Assembly: GCA_964518305.1 (NCBI GenBank)
Contig: CAZFDK010000074.1
Location: 1 to 11,971 of the forward strand
Source: Caribbeanibacter sp964518305
GTDB lineage: Bacteria; Gemmatimonadota; Gemmatimonadetes; Palauibacterales; Palauibacteraceae
Reading direction: 5' to 3'
Length of the DNA stretch: 11,971 bases
Numbering within the stretch: the stretch's first letter is position 1; every line of letters begins with the position of its first letter. The position numbers and the translations under genes are program-made. The notes below the pieces were generated by a model that saw nothing but the letters and a program-made list of their open reading frames with translations, was not told where the DNA came from and did not search any database. This document shows positions 1 to 5,819 of this stretch, in pieces.

Positions 1-563
1 CCCAGCGTCACGCCGGTGATCTCCGAGATCTCCTCGTAGGTCTTCCCCTCCATCTCCCGGAGGACGAAGACGACCCGGTGATGCTCCGGCAGTTCCTCCA
101 CGGCCTCCTCCACGGTCTCCCGCAGGAAGCGCTTCTTGTAGAGGTCGTCCGGCGAGTAGGACTCGTCCTCCCACTGCAGCGGACGGTGGTCGTCGTCCCA
201 GTTTTTCTTGATGGCCTGGAACAGCACCAGCGGGTTCCGCGACCGGTTCCGGAGCTCGTTCTTCGCCAGGTTGCTGGCGATGGTGTAGATCCAGGTGGAG
301 AACTTCTTGTCCGGATCGAAGCGGTGGAGGTGTCGGTACACGCGAACGAAGGTCTCCTGGACCAGATCCTCCGAGCGGTCCCGGTCCCCCACCGTGCGGT
401 AGATGAAGTTGAGGAGGCGGTCGTGGTAGCGCTCGGTGAGCTGGTGGAAAGCACGCTCGCTTCCCTCCAGGTAGCGCTCGACGAGCTGCGCGTCGTCGAG
501 CTCCTCCCAGTCGACCCGCCCCCGCTCCTCGCGCTGTGCGTTCAGATCGATGGCCTCGGCCAT
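1..563 (-). CDS. ECF-type RNA polymerase sigma factor (sigma-70 family), 3' end missing
   Basis: This is an alternative sigma factor that would direct core RNA polymerase to a specific promoter set. The minus-strand frame gives 187 complete codons and then runs off the window. Region 2 lies at about residues 35-110, including LVQETFVRVYRHLHRF (67-82) and the -10-recognition stretch FSTWIYTIASNLAKNELRNR (88-107). Region 4 starts at about residue 150 with VEELPEHHRVVFVLREMEGK and the helix-turn-helix TYEEISEITGV, and is cut inside the helix-turn-helix, so perhaps 20-30 residues are missing. The start at 563 is supported by a strong Shine-Dalgarno (GGAGGTGA, plus positions 569-576) five bases upstream. 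The N-terminus (1-25) is charged. Region 3 is absent, as in the ECF/RpoE class. The adjoining anti-sigma factor, if any, lies outside the window, so the stimulus cannot be deduced. Confidence 0.95.
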   Translation of the reverse strand, partial: MAEAIDLNAQREERGRVDWEELDDAQLVERYLEGSERAFHQLTERYHDRLLNFIYRTVGDRDRSEDLVQETFVRVYRHLHRFDPDKKFSTWIYTIASNLAKNELRNRSRNPLVLFQAIKKNWDDDHRPLQWEDESYSPDDLYKKRFLRETVEEAVEELPEHHRVVFVLREMEGKTYEEISEITGVTL

Positions 564-874
564 CGCAATCACCTCCGGTGTCCGCCCGCCCCGTGAATCG
601 GGGCCCGGGCGTCTAGTGAACATCGGGGCCCCGACCGGAGTTCCCGTCGGCCGAGACCGATTCGTGTCGCCCTCGCGTTTTTAGAGACGCTCGAGTGCGT
701 CTCAGCGTTGTCCGCCGATGCGAGAAACGGGTCCGACAGCCTCCCCCCTTCGGGCCTGTACCGCCCCGTCGGGACGGGGTGATCGGCTACACGGCATATT
801 GCCGCAAGGCGAGTGCCGTGCGCCCCGAATCGGGGGCGGTCGGGAGGGAGCTGGAGCGAGCGGCCGCGGCCGTC
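564..874. other. 311-base intergenic region with several perfect inverted repeats
   Basis: I see no credible gene between the Nudix stop and the sigma-factor start; reading frames here are short shadows. It contains small perfect hairpins: 764-779 (CCCCGT, loop CGGG, ACGGGG), 792-804 (CGGCA-TAT-TGCCG), 821-838 (CGCCCC-GAATCG-GGGGCG) and 684-703 (GAGACGC-TCGAGT-GCGTCTC). There is also a 12-base palindrome at 861-872 just past the Nudix stop. None is followed by a U-tract on the minus strand, so they are not classical terminators. A 10-base direct repeat ATCGGGGCCC occurs at 597-606 and 622-631, close in front of the sigma gene. The sigma promoter must lie here, but I cannot assign one. A minus-strand GGAACT (about 641-646) resembles an ECF -35 element, which would fit autoregulation, but no matching -10 is convincing. 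Confidence 0.6.
684..703. repeat. perfect 7-bp inverted repeat upstream of the sigma-factor gene
   Basis: The arms are GAGACGC (684-690) and GCGTCTC (697-703), with a 6-base loop that is itself the near-palindrome TCGAGT. A run of five T lies just before it on the plus strand (678-682), so on the minus strand the hairpin is followed by A residues rather than U. It is therefore not a terminator in either direction. It sits about 120 bases upstream of the sigma-factor start codon and could be an operator or a hairpin in a leader or 3' untranslated region. The role is unknown. Confidence 0.5.
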
Positions 875-1429
875 TCAGGCCACGAGAGCGTCGGAGAAGC
901 GGTCGGCGTAGAGGAGGGCCGCGACGCTCTTCGAGTCCTCGATCTCGCCGGATTCGACCATCTCCAGTGCCCGGGAGACGGTCACCTCGCGGCGCTCGAT
1001 GAACTCGGCGTCCTCGTGGGAGGCGGAAACGTCCTCCAGGTCGGTGGCCAGGAAGAGGTGGAGCCGCTCGTCGGCGAAGCCGGGTGTCGTGAGAATGGAG
1101 GTGAGCCGTCGGATGCTCCCGGCACGGACGCCGGCCTCCTCCTCGAGCTCCCGCAGCGCACAGGCCTCCGGATCTTCCCCCTCGGAGAGCTTGCCGGCCG
1201 GGATCTCCCAGATATGGCCGCCGGCGGCGTAGCGGTACTGGCGAAGGAGGATCAGCGTGGGCTCGTCTCCGTCCCCGCCGCCCGGACGCCGGAGAGGGAC
1301 GACGGCGGCTCCGCCCGGGTGGCGGACGATCTCCAGCTCTCCCTCCGACCCGTCCGGGAAGCGGACCCGGTCCACCTCCAGGTGGACGACGCGACCGTCG
1401 TAGACCTCCCGCCCGCCGATCCGGGTCAC
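875..1429 (-). CDS. Nudix hydrolase, ADP-ribose pyrophosphatase-like
   Basis: A predicted cytoplasmic hydrolase of 184 residues that cleaves a nucleoside diphosphate linked to another moiety; ADP-ribose to AMP plus ribose 5-phosphate is the likeliest reaction. The complete Nudix box GX5EX7REUXEEXGU is visible as GKLSEGEDPEACALRELEEEAGV (about residues 79-101), preceded by IWEIPAGKL, the lead-in typical of the NudF/ADP-ribose pyrophosphatase group. The N-terminal part (EVYDGRVVHLEVDRVRFPDG) also matches that group. Length is within the usual 180-210 residues. The start is a GTG at 1429 with only a poor ribosome-binding site, 19 bases after the upstream M16 gene's stop. It is probably the last gene of an operon with the M16 pair and may be translated by re-initiation. 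Family is certain; exact substrate is inferred. Confidence 0.93.
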   Translation of the reverse strand: MTRIGGREVYDGRVVHLEVDRVRFPDGSEGELEIVRHPGGAAVVPLRRPGGGDGDEPTLILLRQYRYAAGGHIWEIPAGKLSEGEDPEACALRELEEEAGVRAGSIRRLTSILTTPGFADERLHLFLATDLEDVSASHEDAEFIERREVTVSRALEMVESGEIEDSKSVAALLYADRFSDALVA

Positions 1430-1448
1430 CGGGAGCCCCGCGGCGCGC

Positions 1449-2807
1449 TCAGCTCCGAACCTCGAGCTGTCCGAGCCCTTCCAGGTCCTCCCGGACCTCC
1501 GCGCCGTCGGCCACGGCGACCCGCACCATACGGTCCGGGTCCAGGTACCGCTCGGCGACCTCGGCCACGTCGTCCCGGGTCACCGCCTCCACCCGCTCGC
1601 GGTAACGCTCCCAGTAGTCCTGCTCCAGGCCGTAGAAGAGCTGGATGATCATCCGACGACTCACCTGGCTCGGGGTCTCGAACTTCCGCGGGAGGGAGAG
1701 CGTCAGGTTGTTCTTGGCCAGCTCCAGCTCGTCGCCCTCGGGCGGGCGCGCCGCCATGCCGCGCATCTCCTCCTCCAGCTCGTGGAGGGCGTCGGCCGTG
1801 ACGCCGGTCTCCACGGCGGCGGAGGCCACGAAGGGCCCGGCCCCGCGCCGGTGCCGGAAGAGCGTCCGGGCGCCGTAGGTCCAGCCCTTCTCCTCCCGCA
1901 GGTTCATGTTGACACGGGAGTTGAAGAGCCCGCCGAGGACGGCGTTCATCACCCTCAGCGGAAAGTAGTCCGTGGTGTTCCGCGGCGCGCCCACGCCGCC
2001 GATGCGGACCTCGGACTGGGCGCTTCCGGGCCGATCCACCAGCACCGTGTCGCCGGAGGTTACCGGACGGTCCGGCGTCTCGGGTGGATCGCCGGCTCCC
2101 TCGCTCCGACGCCAGTCGCCGAAGCGCTCCTCCAGCATGCGCCGGACGCGGCGCGCGTCCACGTCGCCGCAGACCGCCAGCGCTGCATCATCGGCGCCGT
2201 ATCGTCGCTCGTGGAAGGACTGCACGGCCCCGGCGTCCAGGGCCTCCACCGTGGGCTTGAGGCCGTCGGAGGGTCGGCCGTAGGGATGGGAGCCGTAGAC
2301 CGAAGCGATCAGCGTCTCGTCGGCCACCGTGTCCGGCTCGTCCCGGTCGCGCTCGATCTCGTCCAGCCGCTCGTCGCGGATCCGCTCCACTTCGTCCGGC
2401 TCGAAGGCGGGGTCGCGGACCACGGCCCGGAGGAAATCCAGCGACTCCTCCAGGGTGTCCTCCAGCAGGTGCATGGAGACGATGGCTGCATCGTACGTGA
2501 CCGCGGCGTTGAAACCGGCACCCAGCCGGTCCAGCCACTCAGCCACCTCCATGGCCGATCGGCCGGCGACGCCCTCGGTCAGGAGCCGGCCGGTGAGTTC
2601 GGCCACGCCGCTCCGATCGGCGGCCTCGGACGCGGCGCCGGCGTCGATGGCGAGCCGGACGGAGATCTCCGGCAGCCTCGGGCGCTCCATGACCCACACC
2701 CGGACGCCGCTGGAGAGCCGGAAGCGTTCCACCGGCGGTAGCTCGAGCTGCCGGGGAGACTCGGGACGGGGCGGACGGCTCCGGTCGACGGTCGCTCCGC
2801 TGCTCAT
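1449..2807 (-). CDS. M16-family peptidase-like subunit lacking the zinc site (non-catalytic partner)
   Basis: This 452-residue protein has the two-lobed architecture of a half-size M16 (pitrilysin/insulinase) subunit, with N-terminal lobe at about 25-230 and C-terminal lobe at about 255-440. At the position of the inverted zinc motif HXXEH it reads E-L-T-G-R (residues 70-74), so both histidines and the catalytic glutamate are gone. It keeps the substrate-binding Arg/Tyr motif NLREEKGWTYGA (R304 and Y311) that M16 enzymes carry in their C-terminal halves. In known two-subunit M16 enzymes (mitochondrial processing peptidase and the bacterial Sphingomonas pair) the zinc site and the Arg/Tyr pair lie on different chains, and this gene fits the second role. 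Its ATG overlaps the previous gene's stop (ATGA) and has its own Shine-Dalgarno (GGAGGT, plus 2813-2818). No signal peptide is seen, so it is probably cytoplasmic. Confidence 0.93.
   Translation of the reverse strand: MSSGATVDRSRPPRPESPRQLELPPVERFRLSSGVRVWVMERPRLPEISVRLAIDAGAASEAADRSGVAELTGRLLTEGVAGRSAMEVAEWLDRLGAGFNAAVTYDAAIVSMHLLEDTLEESLDFLRAVVRDPAFEPDEVERIRDERLDEIERDRDEPDTVADETLIASVYGSHPYGRPSDGLKPTVEALDAGAVQSFHERRYGADDAALAVCGDVDARRVRRMLEERFGDWRRSEGAGDPPETPDRPVTSGDTVLVDRPGSAQSEVRIGGVGAPRNTTDYFPLRVMNAVLGGLFNSRVNMNLREEKGWTYGARTLFRHRRGAGPFVASAAVETGVTADALHELEEEMRGMAARPPEGDELELAKNNLTLSLPRKFETPSQVSRRMIIQLFYGLEQDYWERYRERVEAVTRDDVAEVAERYLDPDRMVRVAVADGAEVREDLEGLGQLEVRS
2804..2807 (-). promoter_or_regulatory. 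ATGA stop/start overlap coupling the two M16 genes
   Basis: The TGA of the catalytic subunit (plus 2804-2806) and the ATG of the second subunit (2805-2807) overlap in one ATGA. A Shine-Dalgarno GGAGGT lies five bases upstream inside the first gene's last codons. This arrangement typically gives coupled, near-stoichiometric translation and supports a heterodimer. Confidence 0.9.
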
Positions 2808-4174
2808 GCCTGACCTCCCCCGGGCCGGCCGGCCACGGCCGGCGCCTCCACGTCCCGGTCCTCCGGAACGTCGTCCGACGCGGGTACGACCCGGGTGGCC
2901 GTGAGCCGCTCCGGCCGCAGGACCTCCCGGGCCAACTCGTCCACGTCCTCCTGGTCCACCCGGTCATAGCGCTCGAACACCTCGTTGACGTAGCCCGGAT
3001 TGTCACGGAGGACGGCGGCGTGCGCGAAGGCGTCCGCGCGCCCGCCGACGCTGTTGAGCCGTCCCACGAGAGAGCGCTCGGCCCGGTTGCGGGCGCCGGC
3101 GGCCTCCTCCGTCGCGAACCCCTCCTCGCGGGCTTCTTCCAGCACCGACCGGGTGGCCTCCTCCAGCTCGTCGGCGCTCACGCCCGGACGGGCCGTGACC
3201 ACGGCCCACACCATGCCGGTCTCCTCCGTGGGCCACGTGAAGGCCTGCGCCTCGGCGGCCACCTGCCGGTCGTAGACCAGCTCCCGGTGCAGGCGCGAGC
3301 TCTTGCCGTCGGCCAGGAGGCTGGTGAGAACGTCGGCGGCCTCGAACTTCTCGTCGCGATAGGACGGCCCGTGATACATCAGATAGATTCGGGGGACCGC
3401 CACCTGGTCGGTGAGCTCCGTGCGACGCTCGCCGGGCGCCTCCACCCGCGGCACCTCCACCGGGGGCGGCGTCTCACGGGGCTCGAAGGGGCCGAAGTAT
3501 CGCTCAACCCGTTCGAGGGCGTCGTCGGAGTCGAAGTCGCCGACCAGGACCAGCGTGGCGTTGTTCGGACCGTAGTAGTCTCGAAAGAAATCCTGCACGT
3601 CATCCAGATCCGCCGCGTCCAGATCCTCCATGTAGCCGATGGTGGGGTGGCGGTAGGGGTGGGCCTCGTCGAAGGCCGTATGCAGGGTCTCCTCGAAGGC
3701 CAGGCCGTAGGGCCGGTTCTCGTAGACCTGCCGCCGCTCGTTCTTCACCACTCCCCGCTGGTTGTCCAGCTTCTCCTGCGTGATGCTCGGCAGGAAGTGG
3801 CCCATGCGGTCCGACTCCAGCCACAGGGCCAGGTCGAGCTGATTCGAGGGAAGGATCTCGAAGTAGTTCGTGCGATCGAACCAGGTCGAGCCGTTCAGGG
3901 TCCCGCCGGCGTTCTGCACGAGCCGGAAGTGCTCGCCCTTGGGCACGTTCTCGGAGCCCTGGAAGAGCAGGTGCTCGAAGAGATGTGCGAAGCCCCTCCG
4001 TCCGGGCCGCTCGTCCTTGCTCCCCACGTGGTACATGAGGTGGACGGCCACCACCGGCGTGGAGCGATCCTCGTGCAGGATCACATCCAGCCCGTTGTCC
4101 AGCGTCTCGCTCCGGTACGGGAAGTGCACCCCTCCGCCGGGATCATCCGGCCGGGGACTCGTGCGATGATCCAT
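2804..4174 (-). CDS. M16-family zinc metallopeptidase, catalytic subunit
   Basis: A 456-residue half-size M16 peptidase that would degrade peptides or unfolded polypeptides. The inverted zinc motif is intact: H64-L-F-E67-H68 in GFAHLFEHLLFQGS, with E146 in VVKNERRQ as probable third zinc ligand, 78 residues after H68 as is usual in the family. The C-terminal lobe (about 205-430) lacks a recognisable Arg/Tyr substrate motif; the matching position reads ELVYDRQVAAEAQAF. That motif is present in the partner encoded next. The two genes overlap by four bases, so equimolar synthesis is likely. I chose the ATG at 4174 because the protein becomes family-like soon after it. An in-frame GTG at 4249 would add 25 low-complexity residues. 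No signal peptide is visible with either start. The ribosome-binding site is weak (GAGAG). Confidence 0.95.
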   Translation of the reverse strand: MDHRTSPRPDDPGGGVHFPYRSETLDNGLDVILHEDRSTPVVAVHLMYHVGSKDERPGRRGFAHLFEHLLFQGSENVPKGEHFRLVQNAGGTLNGSTWFDRTNYFEILPSNQLDLALWLESDRMGHFLPSITQEKLDNQRGVVKNERRQVYENRPYGLAFEETLHTAFDEAHPYRHPTIGYMEDLDAADLDDVQDFFRDYYGPNNATLVLVGDFDSDDALERVERYFGPFEPRETPPPVEVPRVEAPGERRTELTDQVAVPRIYLMYHGPSYRDEKFEAADVLTSLLADGKSSRLHRELVYDRQVAAEAQAFTWPTEETGMVWAVVTARPGVSADELEEATRSVLEEAREEGFATEEAAGARNRAERSLVGRLNSVGGRADAFAHAAVLRDNPGYVNEVFERYDRVDQEDVDELAREVLRPERLTATRVVPASDDVPEDRDVEAPAVAGRPGGGQA

Positions 4175-4385
4175 GTATCTCTCGACCCTGGAGACAGATG
4201 CGGGCGACGTGCCGGTACGCGGACGCCGCCGGTCCGGTGCTGACGGCACAGTGCTCAGCTGCGGCGCCGCCGAAGAGCGGACGGAAACGGCTCCGAATCC
4301 GAACGTTGCAGTTGCAAGCTCCGATCCATTCCGGCTCCCGCGAAGTGTGGAGGACGCCGGAGCGACGTCGTGGAGCGGCCGACCG
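4175..4385. other. Intergenic stretch between rnpB and the M16 operon
   Basis: I see no gene in these 211 bases. It must hold rnpB 3'-end processing or termination and probably the M16 promoter, but no U-tract terminator and no good -35/-10 pair is evident on the minus strand. A 5-2-5 palindrome TTGCA-GT-TGCAA (4306-4317) is the only symmetric site that stands out; as an operator it is speculative. Confidence 0.4.
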
Positions 4386-4799
4386 TGGCGGAGGGTAGTA
4401 AGCCGGGTTCTGTTCCCGGGCGCTGCCCGGGGCGGTCATCTCTCTCGGACGCCGGTTGCCCGACGCCTCGCGCGGCCTACCCGAAGCTCGTCGCGGCGGG
4501 TCGCCGCTCGCTTCCTATTTGGCCTTGCTGCCGGAGGGGTTTGCCGTGCCGCCCGCCGTTGCCGGCGAGCGCGGTGGGCTCTTACCCCACCTTTGCACCC
4601 TTGCCGTGGCGTACGGCACCCGCTCTCGCGGGTCGCGCGGCCGCCGTTGGCGGTCTGCTCTCTGTTGCACTGGCCGTCGCCTCGCGGCGCCCGGGTCTTC
4701 CCCGGCTCCGTACCCTGTGCAGCCCGGACTTTCCTCGAGCCGCGCCTCCGACGCCGTGAGGCGGCGGGGCCGGCCCGCGACCTGTCACTTCCTCCGCTC
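4386..4799 (-). ncRNA. rnpB: RNase P RNA, bacterial class A
   Basis: This is the catalytic RNA that removes 5' leaders from tRNA precursors, on the minus strand. Conserved region I, GAGGAAAGTCCGGGCT, reads from about 4735 down to 4719, and conserved region V, ACAGAACCCGGCTTA, lies near 4398-4413. Between them are GCAAGGCCAAATAGG (around 4510-4530) and GGGTAGGCC near 4475-4483, whose GGU (plus 4479-4481) matches the loop-15 triplet that pairs with the tRNA CCA end in E. coli. The ends are set by helix P1: GCGGAGG (plus 4791-4797) pairs with CCUCCGC (plus 4388-4394), continued by three more pairs. The length of about 414 nt fits class A. The 5' and 3' ends are good to a few bases. Reading frames drawn across this interval are spurious. 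No promoter is obvious just upstream. Confidence 0.97.
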
Positions 4800-4823
4800 G
4801 CGGCCACGATCCGGGATCTGCAC

Positions 4824-4865
4824 CCGGCCGGTGACCGACGGTCGGCCGGCAGGCGGGTCGCCTGC
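4824..4865. repeat. two adjacent inverted repeats just upstream of rnpB
   Basis: Between the barrel-gene stop (4933) and the rnpB 5' end lie two neighbouring hairpins: CCGGCCG/CGGCCGG arms enclosing a smaller CCGA-CGG-TCGG hairpin at about 4824-4849, and a perfect GCAGGCG-GGT-CGCCTGC at 4849-4865. No U-tract follows on the minus strand. They may end the barrel-gene transcript by a Rho-dependent route or lie in the rnpB promoter region. The rest of 4800-4932 shows nothing recognisable. Confidence 0.5.
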
Positions 4866-4932
4866 GTCGGCGTACGTTGCTACCGATCGGGGCGCTGGAG
4901 AGTTCCGCCCCTCCGCCGGCGCCCGGGCGGTC

Positions 4933-5658
4933 TCACTTCCCGGGGAAGCCCAGGCGATAGGTGATTCCGGCGGCGAAGATCGTCCCCCGATAGGTCTCCG
5001 GGCTGTCCAGCTCGCCGGCCAGGTACCGTACCCACCGGTACTGGGTCTCCGCCACCAGGCCGAGGACCGGGCCCAGCTCGACCTCCACGCCGGCCCCGAC
5101 CTCCCCACCGGCCCCGACCGCCGCCGTCCATCCCGACTCCAGGGAGCCGAAGCCGGAGCTCCGCCGCTGCTCGAAGCCCAGCGCAGGCCCTCCCGCCGCG
5201 GACAGATAGGGGTCGACGGCTCCCTCCGGACCCCCCACCGGATAGTACCTGATGCCGCCGAAGACCGGCCCGACCCACATCGACACCGTCCCCGCCCTGT
5301 TGACCTGTCCCCTCCGCCACAGGCCGAGGCCCAGCTGGAGCGTCGTCTCCCGCCCGATCTCTCGCTCGTAGTAGAGGTCCACCGCGGGAATCTCGGAGTA
5401 GCTGGTCTGGGGCGCCTCCTCCAGACCGGTCACCTGCCAGCTCCCGAACCGGAGGCCGGCCACCTCCCACACGACGCTGTCGTCGGGGAGCGGCTCGCCC
5501 ACGGGCTCTCCCTCCTCCTGCGCGGCCACCGGGGAGGCTCCGGCCAGCAGGACAGCCATGCCCCACACCGCCAACCGCCACGCCGCCGCGACCACGCCGT
5601 ACGGCGGCTCCAGGCCGGGCGCGGACCGCCCTGAAAGGCTGTTCGTCGGTAGGGGCAA
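4933..5658 (-). CDS. Secreted outer-membrane beta-barrel protein, function unknown
   Basis: A 241-residue protein with a signal peptide followed by alternating amphipathic beta-strands rich in Gly, Tyr and Trp. Examples are TTLQLGLGLWRRGQV, VSMWVGPVFGGIRYYPV, GLVAETQYRWVRYL and the last strand IFAAGITYRLGF. It looks like an 8-to-10-stranded OmpA/OmpW-style barrel. The hydrophobic core AVWGMAVLLAGASPVAA is followed by a plausible signal-peptidase I site after VAA (about residue 46). The start is a TTG at 5658, supported by GAGGT six bases upstream (plus 5665-5669). The nearest ATG, 33 codons inside, would lose the positively charged n-region. Oddly, the protein ends in FPGK instead of the C-terminal aromatic that usually closes a barrel. 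It is transcribed divergently from the lipoprotein peptidase gene. I recognise no specific family. Confidence 0.8.
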   Translation of the reverse strand: MPLPTNSLSGRSAPGLEPPYGVVAAAWRLAVWGMAVLLAGASPVAAQEEGEPVGEPLPDDSVVWEVAGLRFGSWQVTGLEEAPQTSYSEIPAVDLYYEREIGRETTLQLGLGLWRRGQVNRAGTVSMWVGPVFGGIRYYPVGGPEGAVDPYLSAAGGPALGFEQRRSSGFGSLESGWTAAVGAGGEVGAGVEVELGPVLGLVAETQYRWVRYLAGELDSPETYRGTIFAAGITYRLGFPGK

Positions 5659-5738
5659 GGGAGGACCTCTATCGAAAAACCGGCCGCTCCGGCCCGGATC
5701 GGCCGCGACTGCCGGTTCAGTTGCCCGTGGCCGTGGCG

Positions 5739-5744
5739 TATAAT
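5739..5744 (+). promoter_or_regulatory. Perfect TATAAT -10 element of the lipoprotein gene promoter
   Basis: TATAAT stands out in this GC-rich divergent intergenic region and is correctly oriented for the plus-strand gene. With a 17-base spacer the -35 would be TTCAGT (5716-5721), which matches the consensus at only three of six bases, so the promoter may need an activator. A start site near 5751 would leave a leader of about 69 bases if translation begins at 5820. Confidence 0.55.
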
Positions 5745-5819
5745 CACACGGCGAACATGAACGACGACAACGCGTCCAACCAGAACGCGTCCAAGCAAGA
5801 GGAAACGCGCGAGCCGCGA

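Noticed and set aside
8..454. 148-codon minus-strand frame at the left edge
   Set aside because: It is an out-of-frame Ser/Thr/Arg-rich shadow; the neighbouring frame from 563 encodes the sigma factor.
678..703. T-run plus hairpin as a Rho-independent terminator
   Set aside because: The T-run precedes the hairpin on the plus strand and is A on the minus strand, so the order is wrong for both directions.
1782..2741. Long plus-strand open frames antisense to the M16 genes (also 3020-4243)
   Set aside because: They are frame shadows of high-GC coding sequence; they lack family motifs, while the minus-strand frames carry clear M16 features.
4436..4807. Open frames on both strands across 4386-4800
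   Set aside because: This interval is RNase P RNA with conserved regions I and V and matching P1 ends, so the frames are not coding.
5721..5756. TTG at 5721 as start of the lipoprotein
   Set aside because: It lies upstream of the perfect TATAAT and has no ribosome-binding site.
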